Positions 22,907-34,150 of a stretch of 64,000 nt of DNA are shown piece by piece. Location of the stretch: NCBI RefSeq assembly GCF_964019385.1, contig NC_088649.1, forward strand, positions 15,290,647 through 15,354,646, read 5' to 3'. Every line of letters begins with the position of its first letter. The first letter of the stretch is position 1. The DNA is from Sycon ciliatum (taxonomy: Eukaryota; Porifera; Calcarea; Leucosolenida; Sycettidae). The notes beneath the pieces were generated by a model, which did no database searches, was not told the origin of the DNA, and was given only the letters and a program-made list of their open reading frames with translations. The translations under genes and the position numbers were made by a program.

Positions 22907-24733
22907 AAAAAAGAAAAAATGTGATATGGAAAAAAATGTGATGAACAAAAAATTTGTACTTCGAACTAGTTTTCGCACAACACTCCTCAGGAAGCTACGT
23001 TGTACTAATTAAAAACAATCCAGAAAGATACTAATAAAGAGAAATGGAGTGAGAAGAAACAACACCTATGAAAATGATAATCCTAGCACTAAGGTAATAA
23101 CAGGAAAAACTGCGAAAGCAATTAACGAACTTGTAAGGACTACTAGTATACTGTGACACAAGATATGACACCATGGCCAACCAGAGCCAAACCGACAGAA
23201 CAAGCTGCCACTAAAACAATTTCAAACGAATAATGCTGTCCTTCTGGACACACAGATCAGGCTTATGAATACGTTGACAAACAGCTTCTAACACACTCAA
23301 CTGCAACTTATAACCATGACGAGCACGGCACAAAACAGAAAAAGAAGAATCAGAATACACCTTGCAACAATCAGGACGAGATGCAAGATGCTTATACACT
23401 GATGACTTCCTACTAGAAAACACACGCTCGCACCCACTCTTACTCACACAATCATTCTCGCTCTCACACTCACCGGAATCACTGGACTCACTGGCCGAAT
23501 CCTCCTCAACGACGTCCTGCCTCGGAGCAATCAGGTCCCGTCTCCTCCCATCCCTCGTCTCACGTTCCTGTTGTGTATTACGTTGGCTCGGTACTTCCGT
23601 ACTGAAATAGGTCATGGTGTAATTAGCAGTTGTTCTTCTGGGTCTCGTTGATATTGAGGTAGGTATTTTTGTCGTCTCTGCCGGTGATGCAGCAAGCGAT
23701 GCTGATGCAAACGTGTCTGCATGCAACACACGTGGCGTCGCCGAAGCCACATCCACCTCCGCTGGTGGAGGGAGTGACTTGGTCATGGCCACGGGAGCCA
23801 ATGGTGGACTTGCCGAGTGGGACGCTAGGTCCTGTGTTGGCGGAGGTAGTGGTTGTTTACGGGGTCTTCCCCGCGTGGGACGCTCCAGTTGTGCGCTACG
23901 TGGGATAATGTGTAAAGGAGTGTGTTGCTTGATGCGTTCGCTCAGGTGCTGAACAGTCCTACCAACATACCGGCTAGCACAATTCCGGCATTCAAAGTTG
24001 TAGATTACATGACTTAAATGATGGGTTGGTAGGACGTCCTTCAACACCGTGAACGAACGCATCGTTGTGTAGACGGGTATGAAGTGTACCGCATAGTAGG
24101 TTTGTTTGATGATCGCACGAACTTCACGACTCACATTGTCAGACTTCTTGCCCTTCCATGGTAAGCACAAAAAGACGGGACAACGAGCAGGCCCTATCAA
24201 TTCATGTTTCGGCGTGGGGGCTGTAGACAACAGTTCTGCCAACATGTCGCCTGGGTATCCGTTTTTGGTGAAAACTGAACGGAGAAATTCGAGCTCACCA
24301 CTGAGTTTACAAGGCGAACAGATCCGTTTGGCGCGATCCACGAGATTCTTTACTAAGTTGACTTTATAATTAGATGAACAGTACGAGTCATAGGAAATGT
24401 ATTGTCCGGTGAATGTCGGTTTACGATACACCGATGTTACGCTACCAAATTCGGTTTTCTCAACAAGTACGTCGAGGAAGGATAACTTGCTTGACTGCTC
24501 GTGCTCACATGTGAAGCGGAGGGAAGGGTGAAGGTTGTTGAGAGCACCAAGAAAGACCTCGCTGTCTTCTATGGAATCAAAGTATGTGAAAGAGTCATCA
24601 ACGAAACGGAAATAGAGACTCGGCCATAGAGACGCATCAATCTTGCACTCACAGTAACCGACAAAGACATTAGCTAACACGGGACCCAACGGAGAGCCCA
24701 TGGCTACTCCATCTATCTGCTTATACATCACGT
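22907..24733 (-). mobile_element. Penelope-like element copy, left arm of head-to-head pair
   Basis: Mirror of 24737-26349, extending about 210 bp further 5' at the centre. The 3' untranslated part (22907-23210) contains CCTGAGGAGTGTTGTGCG on the minus strand. Being 5'-truncated and placed in inverse next to another truncated copy is common for Penelope-like insertions. Confidence 0.85.
23211..24731 (-). pseudogene. Penelope-like reverse transcriptase with GIY-YIG region, 5'-truncated
   Basis: About 506 codons open to the truncation point. It starts in the reverse transcriptase with the motif DGVAMGSPLGPVLANVF and the catalytic-type FVDD (RFVDDSFTYFD, near 24595). A thumb region follows (SFLDVLVEKTEFG, SVYRKPTFTGQYISYDSYCS). 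Next is a GIY-YIG-type endonuclease start (HVIYNFEC..CASRYVGRT..H). It then has a GRPRK AT-hook-like stretch, an acidic/Ser region, and a C-terminal part ending LSVLEAVCQRIHKPDLC. Full elements carry the rest of the RT upstream; here it is missing, so the copy cannot be autonomous. Confidence 0.9.
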
Positions 24734-24736
24734 CAC

Positions 24737-26044
24737 ATGTTCACATGTGAGCACGAGCAGTCAAGCAAGTTATCCTTCCTCGACGTACTTGTTGAGAAAA
24801 CCGAATTTGGTAGCGTAACATCGGTGTATCGTAAACCGACATTCACCGGACAATACATTTCCTATGACTCGTACTGTTCATCTAATTATAAAGTCAACTT
24901 AGTAAAGAATCTCGTGGATCGCGCCAAACGGATCTGTTCGCCTTGTAAACTCAGTGGTGAGCTCGAATTTCTCCGTTCAGTTTTCACCAAAAACGGATAC
25001 CCAGGCGACATGTTGGCAGAACTGTTGTCTACAGCCCCCACGCCGAAACATGAATTGATAGGGCCTGCTCGTTGTCCCGTCTTTTTGTGCTTACCATGGA
25101 AGGGCAAGAAGTCTGACAATGTGAGTCGTGAAGTTCGTGCGATCATCAAACAAACCTACTATGCGGTACACTTCATACCCGTCTACACAACGATGCGTTC
25201 GTTCACGGTGTTGAAGGACGTCCTACCAACCCATCATTTAAGTCATGTAATCTACAACTTTGAATGCCGGAATTGTGCTAGCCGGTATGTTGGTAGGACT
25301 GTTCAGCACCTGAGCGAACGCATCAAGCAACACACTCCTTTACACATTATCCCACGTAGCGCACAACTGGAGCGTCCCACGCGGGGAAGACCCCGTAAAC
25401 AACCACTACCTCCGCCAACACAGGACCTAGCGTCCCACTCGGCAAGTCCACCATTGGCTCCCGTGGCCATGACCAAGTCACTCCCTCCACCAGCGGAGGT
25501 GGATGTGGCTTCGGCGACGCCACGTGTGTTGCATGCAGACACGTTTGCATCAGCATCGCTTGCTGCATCACCGGCAGAGACGACAAAAATACCTACCTCA
25601 ATATCAACGAGACCCAGAAGAACAACTGCTAATTACACCATGACCTATTTCAGTACGGAAGTACCGAGCCAACGTAATACACAACAGGAACGTGAGACGA
25701 GGGATGGGAGGAGACGGGACCTGATTGCTCCGAGGCAGGACGTCGTTGAGGAGGATTCGGCCAGTGAGTCCAGTGATTCCGGTGAGTGTGAGAGCGAGAA
25801 TGATTGTGTGAGTAAGAGTGGGTGCGAGCGTGTGTTTTCTAGTAGGAAGTCATCAGTGTATAAGCATCTTGCATCTCGTCCTGATTGTTGCAAGGTGTAT
25901 TCTGATTCTTCTTTTTCTGTTTTTTGCCGTGCTCGTCATGGTTATAAGTTGCAGTTGAGTGTGTTAGAAGCTGTTTGTCAACGTATTCATAAGCCTGATC
26001 TGTGTGTCCAGAAGGACAGCATTATTCGTTTGAAATTGTTTTAG
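24737..26044 (+). pseudogene. Penelope-like RT/GIY-YIG fragment, second copy
   Basis: 435 codons, nearly identical to the left copy but truncated further, so it lacks the FVDD catalytic motif. It starts at FTCEHEQSSKLSFLD and runs through the GIY-YIG-type segment to the same C-terminus. Only a handful of differences from the left arm were seen (for example FCRARHG versus LCRARHG), so the two copies are recent. Confidence 0.9.
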
Positions 26045-26349
26045 TGGCAGCTTGTTCTGTCGGTTTGGCTCTGGTTGGCCATGGTGTCATATCTTGTGTC
26101 ACAGTATACTAGTAGTCCTTACAAGTTCGTTAATTGCTTTCGCAGTTTTTCCTGTTATTACCTTAGTGCTAGGATTATCATTTTCATAGGTGTTGTTTCT
26201 TCTCACTCCATTTCTCTTTATTAGTATCTTTCTGGATTGTTTTTCATTAGTACAACGTAGCTTCCTGAGGAGTGTTGTGCGAAAACTAGTTCGAAGTACA
26301 AATTTTTTGTTCATCACATTTTTTTCCATATCACATTTTTTCTTTCTTC
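24737..26349 (+). mobile_element. Penelope-like element copy, right arm of head-to-head pair
   Basis: Inverted relative to the left arm, with a centre of only a few bases at 24732-24736. The shared 3' part ends near TTTTTCTTTCTTCC at about 26349. An AATAAA lies shortly beyond, near 26391. Confidence 0.85.
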
Positions 26350-27079
26350 CACGTTCTTCACTGCCTTCGTATCCACTCGTTTTTTGAAAACAATAAAAGC
26401 CTTTGTGAAATGTCGGTTCAGCTCGTTCTGTTGATCGCAATTCTAAAACTATTGTCGCCTCGACGCCTATTTAAAAAAAGAAAAAAAAGAAAAAAAGAGA
26501 AAAAAAACCTTGATGTTGTTGTGTACACTGTGTGCATGAGAGGGTAAAAAGTAAAAAAATAAAAATAAAATCCTCCCGCCCTCCCCGATTTTTCCAAAAA
26601 AAAGGACGATCATCTAGTAATTTTTTTTACTCGGCCTAAAGCAGTTTTTATTGCTACTCCCTCCCTCCTTAAGCCTTCTAGTATATTAAGGGTGCGTTCT
26701 TAAATTCTCTAGCTTCTAGGAGAAGAAGAAAAGAGAAGTCGAAGAAACTGGGATTCTTCAAGAACGGGTCTCGAAGAATTCGGAGATATTTTGCAGATGT
26801 CAAGCAAAATGAAGCGCCAAAGGGGCCGCGATCTTGAGTGCCACGAATATAGTATGCGCTGTGCGTATTCGAAAAGGGAAATGCGTACACTCATGAACAA
26901 ATTACCGCCTGTAAAAAAAAAAAAAATCAACACGTGGCTTTTCGTTAATTTCTTACTTTCTAGACGGGGTCCATGGACTTACACAATAACTTTTTTTAGA
27001 AAACTGCCATAAAGCAGTGCGGAGCTCCGCCAGATTTGCTTGCGCAAGTCGGCTGCATGCGGCGGCACGGCGGAGTGCG
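26350..27079. other. Non-coding, repeat fragments
   Basis: A-rich stretches at 26470-26515. 26600-26665 is the inverse of sequence near 22670-22700 and ends in GCAGTTTTTATTGCTA, the terminus of the foldback repeat seen at 35822-36238. 26940-27013 is another copy of that repeat's arm. No gene. Confidence 0.6.
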
Positions 27080-27082
27080 TTA

Positions 27083-27455
27083 GGCCCTCTTCAGACTAGG
27101 TACAAAACAGCCTATAAGTCACATTTACATAGAAGTTTCCAAGACAACAACAAGAATCTGGCGGGAAGCCTAAAAAGCTGCCCAATCCTTTCAGGCAGGG
27201 TGCGAACCCTTGTACAAGGCAACTTTCCTGCATTTATCGTACTTTCACCAGGCAGTTGTACGAACTTTGTACCCGGGTACGACTGTCCGCTGCTTTCACA
27301 CATCCCAGGCCCATTGCGCAATTTCGTAGGGTCAAAGGTTGCCTGTATATTGCATGTAAAATGTGTAGTCTGAATGCAGGCATGGAAAAATGTTGTCTTT
27401 TAGGTTTTATGTGATTTTGTACTGGATTTTCTATGTACGTAGTCTGATGAGGGCC
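27083..27455. mobile_element. PIF/Harbinger-like MITE, copy A1
   Basis: Termini GGCCCTCTTCAGACTAGGTAC and, inward from the right, GGCCCTCATCAGACTACGTAC. Flanked by TTA (27080-27082 and 27456-27458), the 3-bp target typical of PIF/Harbinger. 373 bp, no coding capacity. Confidence 0.88.
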
Positions 27456-27458
27456 TTA

Positions 27459-28227
27459 GGCCGCAACCACACTAAGTAAAAATCACAGTACAAATTTTCA
27501 TGCATATCTCAGTGCAAGTCGGTACGCAACCACACTACACTTTTTGGTCTGCATAGATGACGTTTTCACGCAACCAGCACGTGACGTTGTCGTACCAAAG
27601 CGTGTGCCATGCGCTGGAAAAGACCGGGAAATTCAAAAACACTAGAGAGGTTAAGTTACACGTTTCTTGCCCTTTTTCAAAACGCGGTGCAAATCTCACG
27701 TTACGTGTAATTTTTAGAGGTTAAGTTACACGTGCGACGTGACGTGAAATTTTGCCTGGCAGGATTCGGGTTTAGTTCGCACAAATATCAAATCTTCCAA
27801 CAAACTCGATAAAACTCGATAAAATTCCGGAAACTCACATAAATTCGGTCGGAATAACCAAGCGAAACTTCCAAAAACTCACGTCATGAACTTACGTGCG
27901 GGACAGTCAACTCACGTAAAACACGTCAAATTTTACGTGAGTTTTTTCACTTTTTGACGTAAAAGTTCACGGACGTAAGACTTTTACGTGAAACTTAACC
28001 TCTCTAATGCTGATGCTGATGCTATGTACGACAACCAGGTACAAAAACAAAGTTGTACACAGGAGATGGACCGCGAAAACGACGAAAACGACAAACGTGG
28101 CTTTCTACAGGGGTGCGCCAGTTGCTGAAAACCTACAAAGCGCATTTTGCATTTCGCACGCGTCGGCATGACGATTTCTACTGTAATGCCGTTTGTACGT
28201 GATTTTGTACCTAGTGTGGTTGCAGCC
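27459..28227. mobile_element. PIF/Harbinger-like MITE B, interrupted
   Basis: Termini GGCCGCAACCACACTAAGTA and, inward from the right, GGCTGCAACCACACTAGGTA, flanked by TTA on both sides. It is interrupted by the TA-flanked MITE at 27645-28004. It shares the TTA with copy A1 on its left and abuts copy A2 on its right. Confidence 0.8.
27645..28004. mobile_element. TA-flanked MITE with GAGAGGTT termini
   Basis: 360 bp. Termini are GAGAGGTTAAGTTACACG and, inward from the right, GAGAGGTTAAGTTTCACG, with TA at 27643-27644 and 28005-28006. The interior repeats TTAAGTTACACGT and ACGTAAAA-like motifs. The terminus resembles those of the elements at 28710-32569 and 34696-34939. Confidence 0.82.
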
Positions 28228-28233
28228 TTATTA

Positions 28234-28605
28234 GGCCCTCTTCAGACTAGGTACAAAACAGCCTATAAGTCACATTTACATAGAAGTTTCCAGGACAACA
28301 ACAAGAATCTGGCGGGAAGCCTAAAAAGCTGCCCAATCCTTTCAGGCAGGGTGCCAACCCTTGTACAAGGCAACTTTCCTGCATTTATCGTACTTTCACC
28401 AGGCAGTTGTACGAACTTTGTACCCGGGTACGACTGTCCGCTGCTTTCACACATCCCAGGCCCCTTGCGCAATTTCGTAGGGTCAAAGGTTGCTGTATAT
28501 TGCATGTAAAATGTGTAGTCTGAAAGCAGGCATGGAAAAATGTTGCCTTTTAGGTTTTATGTGATTTTGTACTGGATGTTCTATGTACGTAGTCTGATGA
28601 GGGCC
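28234..28605. mobile_element. PIF/Harbinger-like MITE, copy A2
   Basis: Direct copy of A1 with few differences, flanked by TTA (28231-28233 and 28606-28608). 372 bp. Because A1 and A2 are so similar, they inserted recently and independently, or one was copied from the other. Confidence 0.88.
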
Positions 28606-29336
28606 TTAGGTCAGGTAAAGCATTCCGCACCGCATACGCGCGTTCTCGACCGGCCGCGACCCGGTTGGAAATGTACGCAACCGTACCCTCGTCAGATAGC
28701 ACTTCAGTAGGGAGGTTCTGCTCTACGTTTTGGGAACGCGACGCAAAGAATCACGCGAACTTTCTTCGCGTTCCCGTAACGTAAAGAAATGCTGTTCTGC
28801 TCTACGTTTCACCTAGAGAAGTCACGTGGAATGTGTACTGGGAATTTCCCCTTCCATATTTGGCAGTTTTCTGCATGCAGTTGATCGATACCCAGCAAAT
28901 CCGTACGCATTTTCTCTGCGTGTGCCACAACGTAGAGAACCCCATCTCCGCGTAGAAATCTGGAGCCAAAACACGCGAAGCCGTAGACTCTAACCCAGAC
29001 ACCTGCTCTCTACGTGATTTCTCTACGTTTCACGTATACAGTCCGTGCGCCAAGTTCAAAAAAGGCGTCTAAAAGTTGCACTTTTATTTGCAACCGCGGG
29101 AAATTTGAAGACGAATTTAGTGACATACCGAATTCTTCTCAATTTTCGACAATTGGTTACCTTGAGAATACAGGCTTATCCTCCTATATCGATTGCTTTT
29201 GCGCCGTTATCGTGTTAGAAGGGTGAGTGATGAGCACATTTTCGAAAGTGCACCACGATATTCGACATCTCACGTCGTTGCGGTGCCTTTTTGTTTCTCT
29301 TCTCAATTTCCCATTTCGTAGATACGTCGCAGGAGA

Positions 29337-29855
29337 TTGTGGGCCGTCTTATTTTGCAAGGCTCTATCTCTGATAAAACTACGCGAATGGGCGGACAGAT
29401 GGTGTTGCTATAGGCCAGGAAGAAACCACGAGTGTCCGCACTGTGACCAAGTCCAAATAGGCCGCCAAAGCCAGGGCTCGAAATTGCATCCTGACAGGCA
29501 ATGCGGACCATGTGTAGCCTGCCAAGATGTTCCCCTTGATGGCAGATATGCCCACCCCGAGACCACGCAATGCTGGGAATATGCACATCATCCTACAATA
29601 CCACGAAATGCATGTATCTGCAAGAAATGCATGAAAAGGCTCATAAATCATTCAGCAGAGCCAATGCCTGTCACTGACAACGTGCAGCCTACAGAAGCAA
29701 TGCCTGCACAGCATGTTGCAGCACCAGCAGCAGCACCAGCACCAGCACCACCACCAACACCTGTACCCGTACTCGCAACAACACCAGACTGCTCAGTAGA
29801 TGGTTGTGACTTGCCACGGCATGTCACAGTTTCATTACAAGCAGTAGAGCAGTAG
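29337..29855 (+). pseudogene. Cys/His-rich zinc-binding-like frame of transposon
   Basis: 173-codon frame with cysteine pairs CPHC, CGPCVAC, CICKKC and a C-terminal Pro/Ala-rich linker followed by CSVDGC. These look like metal-binding clusters, perhaps RING- or DNA-binding-like. After its stop the same style of sequence (LCNRHNMQLHDS, CTMCSAQI) continues in another frame to about 29975, so the gene is broken. I do not recognise a named family. Confidence 0.5.
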
Positions 29856-29968
29856 ACTTTCATTACAAGCATTAAACGATCAGCCAGCGGGTCTCTGCAA
29901 CCGGCATAACATGCAGCTACATGACAGCAACAGGCCCACATGCACCATGTGCAGCGCACAAATAAGGA

Positions 29969-30568
29969 GTGTTAATTAAGCGTAAATGTCCGAACGTCGG
30001 AGCCGTTCAACGTCAGCTGCACGCTGAGCGTGGTCTTACGGTCACCGCGGATAGTGCTTTTTGCCTAGCCTGTTATAAAGGCCAACTGGATATGGTGGAC
30101 AGTCAGACTACTGACTTCAAGCTGGAGAGCCTGATGCAGAGTATAACAGACGAAATGCACCAGTGCACCTCACCCGAGGAGTCCGCATTGTTGGCAACAG
30201 CAAGATTCGTCTGTCTTGCATTCCTCGAGAACCGTTCTCTTCTTCTGGCAACGGCTGCTGATTTCTTCACCTCTTCTTTACCATCCATCAACTGCAACAA
30301 CCGGTGGCTACTGTCCAGCCTTATTTCGAAGCTTGGCGCTCATCTCAGCCATGGGTCATATGGTACCAGTAAGAAACGAGGTACGCTCCTGTACCGTACA
30401 GGGTGTGACACAGTTCTGTGCTTATACAATTCCCTCGCCGTTGCACGATCCGAGACCCTGAAACACAGAGCACAAAATGAAACCCAGCGCACACAGCACA
30501 CAAGCCAACCCAGTGGCCCATCATCCTTCGTGTCAGAGCTGTCGGCTGCAATGCACTCACAAAATTAA
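29969..30568 (+). pseudogene. Transposon-borne frame, middle part
   Basis: 199 codons with FCLACYKGQLDM near the N-terminus, then a region around NRWLLSSLISKLGAHLSHG and LLYRTGCDTVLCL. From memory this resembles uncharacterised large proteins spread in cnidarian and sponge genomes, which usually sit in transposons. A search would be needed. It overlaps the next frame by about 90 bp, consistent with a frameshift around 30480-30560. Confidence 0.5.
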
Positions 30569-31319
30569 TCAAAAGTCAAGCACAAGAATTCAACACAAAG
30601 AGCATAACGTTCTAACTTCACTGTCGGAAATGAAGCTGGACGCAGTGGTGGATAGTGTGGACAGTGAGTTGTGGGGACACATTTGGCTGATGATGTACGG
30701 CCAATCAAAGTCAGAAGGAAGTCAAGCATCCAACCACCGTGCAAAGAGGATCAGGTGCTTGTTTGTGCTATCATGTATGATGCATGCAAGCACACCAGCA
30801 TGCACTTACCCTTTCCAGCTTGTTCTTTCGGACTTTGTGGATGCACATAGCAATTCCAGCGAGCTCATGCGAGTACTAGCTCGAGCCGGCGCAACAGCAG
30901 GTGTCGACTCCTACAAGCGATATCAAAAGACCATCATTGATAAGAAATCAGAGCTCGGAATGAACAGTGAGATACCTCGCGCAAAGTTCTCCATTGCAAC
31001 AGTGGATAATATCGACAAAAACGAGCCAGGCAAGCGAATGTACTGCGGAGACCAATCAAGAGGCTTTCATGGTACATCTATTCAGAGCATCACACCAAAG
31101 CCCATCAGTAGCAATATTGTCGCGTGCAACAACATACATGTACACCGAGTGCCACATCAAGGATTCCACTGTGCATCACAGCCTGCCAACACGAGTGAAC
31201 CACAGGGTATGAGAGGCAGGTCCCGGGCAAGAACAATGATTGAAGGCCAGAAGCCACAAGTCGACCATCAGAGCACGCAGAGACACTTACCTACACCCAC
31301 CCCAGTCACAGCTGGATGA
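30477..31319 (+). pseudogene. Transposon-borne frame, C-terminal part
   Basis: 280 codons continuing the previous frame. Recognisable stretches are LWGHIWLMMYGQSK, KRIRCLFVLSCMMHAST, and VDNIDKNEPGKRMYCG followed by RGFHGTSIQSITPKP. The Asp-Asn-Ile-Asp and His-Gly-Thr motifs recur in the uncharacterised transposon proteins mentioned for the preceding frame. The DNIDK aspartates could be catalytic, but that is a guess. Confidence 0.5.
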
Positions 31320-31513
31320 TGACGTTCAGCCTGATTGGCCCACTGGACCTACAGTAGTGTAGTGCTGTTGATGACGAGCGCACAAGACCATCTACAGAAA
31401 GCACAGAGAATCCAGAAAATAGGGCAAAAACCTGTGACACAACTATCACACATGATCAAGATAAGGCTGCAAGTACAGAATGTTCAGTATGCAACACCCC
31501 ACCAGCGCCAGAT

Positions 31514-31582
31514 GTGCGTGCGTGTGTGTGGTGTGTATGTGTGTGTGTGTGTGTGTGTGGTGTGTATGTGTGTGTGTGTGGT

Positions 31583-31625
<43 letters not shown>

Positions 31626-31670
31626 TGTGTGTGTGTGTGTGTGTGTGTGAGTGTGCATATGTGTGTGATG
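31514..31670. repeat. (GT)n microsatellite
   Basis: Imperfect GT tracts separated by GTGTAT. Frames across it on either strand are low-complexity artefacts. Confidence 0.9.
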
Positions 31671-32571
31671 CTGAATTCGAAGACACATGCTCTCACAATG
31701 CATTCGCATATGCTGCGGACGCTGAGTCTCCAGCTCTTGTTTTGTTTCAGGCCCTGCACTTCTGTGCAGCTGTGCTAAACTACATAAAAAGTTTCTTTGA
31801 CTATGTACTCCATCTATAATTATGTAATGAACGTCCTACCATCTGACCATGGTACATACAAAAGAAACTGTTCAACCGACTACCTTCAGCCAGAACTTTA
31901 GCAAACTAGATTAGCAGCCAGGAATACTGCTGGATTTTGATTAAAATCTGGACCCCAACCACACGACTTACATAGAAATTCCGTTTAGATGTCGAAGACA
32001 CAACAGCAAGGGGACTAGTTTGCAATGTCGAGATGCCCAAGGAAAATAAGCAGCCAAAACGTCCTTGTTCAAGCACAATTACTTTAGTGCAAAATTCCAC
32101 ACAATTCGACATACCTCCACGAAATTGTGGGCCGCTCCATTTTGCATAGCCTCATTGGGATGTGCTTTGGGAATCCAAACCCAAATATATCTACCTTTCG
32201 CTTAGAGCATAAGCCGAGAGTGTCCGATTATGCTATCCACTCCAGCACGACAAGCAAGTTGATGGTACGATTACGACGAAAAAATATGTAGTGCAAACAC
32301 AGGTCTTCATGGTCTACAGTTGGGCGCAACGAACCTCAGCTAAAGTGCCATAGGTTACAAAGGGACATACCTCAGCTGCAAACCAGTTTAAGCAGTTATG
32401 AACAAGGATTCCTCCAGCACACGACAGTTCAGGTCCAAATAAGGTTGCAAAATACCAACAAAACAATTGTGTCGTCGACATCTTTTTGCACCTCGATTTT
32501 TCCCGCGGTTGCAAATAAAAAACAGGCTACTCAAGGGCTTGGCGCACGGACTGTATAGCAGAACCTCCCTA

Positions 32572-33526
32572 GTATCTTCCAAACAAAATCACAGTCACCA
32601 CTTCCGCTGCATAGCTCGCTGGGCATCCCATTGCTTCGTACCTTGCTAATCCCTACCCCTCTTTCGTGTACTTGCTTTTATATTTCTTTCTTTTTCTTTC
32701 TCTTCTTCCGTGGTTGGTTTCACTCTCTCATGGCTAGGTTGGTTTGGTTTTTATTTATTTATTTTTATTTATTTTATTTCACCGTCCATGGCAGAAGCCA
32801 ATGCAAAGGAGGGGGCGTTAGCCGGCTAGCCAGCCATGGCAAGAGAAGAAAAAGAAAGAAAGAAGGAAAGAAAGAATATGATAATCGGAATAAAAGAATT
32901 CATCAGCGGGGTGAAATTTATCACTATGTTTTAGAATTTCAATTCGTTGCCTGAACAGTACAAAGTACAAATATCAAGAGGGACGAACGAAAAGAGAAAG
33001 TAAAACAGAGCAGCTGAAAGAAAAGAAAACGGAGAAGGAATGTGGACTGGGCGGATTCATGCACTATTTAGAGCAGGGCAATGCACGAACAGAAGGGGCA
33101 AGCCCGTCAATGATTCATGCTTATAAAATTCCAAGCCTTATTTTATTGGTGAAATACATTATCAAAAAGGAGGGGATATAGTCAATTTGTCGTCATTTAG
33201 AGGGTGCAACAGTACTGTAGAAAACGATCTGTAATGCCTTCGCTTCGTTTCAAGTCCTCAATTCAATTGACTGTCTTGCCATGCTACGAGGTACAGAAAT
33301 AAATATTATATAAACAGTTGACACCCTCTTGTCCAGGGATCGCACAAACCCTGGGTTTGGATGGGTCTGTACGACTCAGGTAACCGTGCAACTTTGAACT
33401 TTGTATGCAACTTCTCTGCATGCAATGCACTCCCAAGTCTCCCAGTGTGTAGTTGCACCAAGATTATAACCCCCGGGGTTATTTAGAAAAGCGATCCTGT
33501 CAGCTTTTCTATTATTGTGTTCACAT
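32572..33526. other. Non-coding, no gene seen
   Basis: T-rich 32670-32780 and A-rich 32840-33010 stretches. An AATAAATATTATATAAA-type stretch lies at about 33298. No domain-bearing frame. Confidence 0.5.
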
Positions 33527-33560
33527 CAGGGAGTCGTAAAATACTATTTACGACTCCCTG
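33527..33560. mobile_element. 34-bp remnant made only of hAT-type termini
   Basis: CAGGGAGTCGTAAA and its exact inverse are separated by 6 bases. The exact 8-bp duplication GTTCACAT lies on both sides (33519-33526 and 33561-33568). This is the signature of a hAT insertion whose interior has been deleted down to the terminal repeats. Confidence 0.8.
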
Positions 33561-33591
33561 GTTCACATGGCAGAAAAAACGACATCGCTAT

Positions 33592-33668
33592 GCTACGTAA
33601 GTTTCTACGTAAGGTGCTCGGTATTTCACTTAGGCTACGTAAGTCTCTACGTATGGTGCTCGGTATTA
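33592..33668. repeat. Short tandem duplication
   Basis: Two copies of a unit containing CTACGTA(A/T)GGTGCTCGGTATT. A related inverted stretch is at about 43970-44000, so both belong to a dispersed repeat. Confidence 0.6.
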
Positions 33669-33848
33669 GATCTACCAACGCGTGGTAGCCGTGTGCTGTG
33701 CAGGTGCACGGCAGACATTGTGTTCAGTGCATGCAGTCCGCGGATCCGTGTTCGGATGTGCATACACGAGGAACTTCCTTCTTTGGAACTGCTTCTTGCA
33801 TGATCTGTTTCGGATATTTCGTCTCATGGCCTGGCTTATTTCGTTTCG

Positions 33849-34150
33849 GCGCTGCTGAGACCTCCTTTCGCGGAATATTACTCAATGACAGGTGAGTTGA
33901 CCAGTTGCCTTTGATTCATTTGCTTGTGTTGACTCTTTCATTTAGGAAAAGTGTGCTGATTTTGGGGCGGAATGCAATAAATAATGGAAAAGTTGACAGG
34001 ATCTCTTTTCTAAATTTTGCTTTTCTGCTGCCGAGCTGCGAGGCCTCCTTTTACGGAATACTCGATGACAGGTGATCTCTAAGTTGACCGGTTTCCTTCG
34101 ATTCATTTGCTTATGTTCACCTTTCATTTACGGAAACGTGTGCTGATTTT
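33849..34150. repeat. Imperfect tandem duplication, about 180-bp period
   Basis: 33849-33963 and about 34027-34150 share GAATA..ACTC(A)ATGACAGGTGA, TTGACC, GATTCATTTGCTT and GTGTGCTGATTTT with moderate divergence. No coding role seen. Confidence 0.65.

Larger units (their letters stand above)
28710..32569. mobile_element. 3.9-kb TA-flanked DNA transposon, family unfamiliar
   Basis: Perfect 12-base termini GGGAGGTTCTGC are flanked by TA at 28708-28709 and 32570-32571. Just inside the right end, the sequence read inward (TATACAGTCCGTGCGCCAAG) is matched on the left at about 29035-29055. The left terminal repeat therefore has about 310 bp inserted into it. The interior carries three broken Cys-rich frames (29337-31319) in the plus direction. 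The shared GRGAGGTT terminus and TA target with nearby MITEs suggests those MITEs are its non-autonomous relatives. Confidence 0.65.

Noticed and set aside
27445-27470. CTGATGAGGGCCTTAGGCC as a hammerhead core
   Set aside because: There is no GAAA after the putative stem II, and the motif is simply the terminus of a Harbinger-like MITE next to another MITE.
31446-31819. Frames through the GT repeat
   Set aside because: Cys/Val or His/Thr repeats produced by a microsatellite in several frames.
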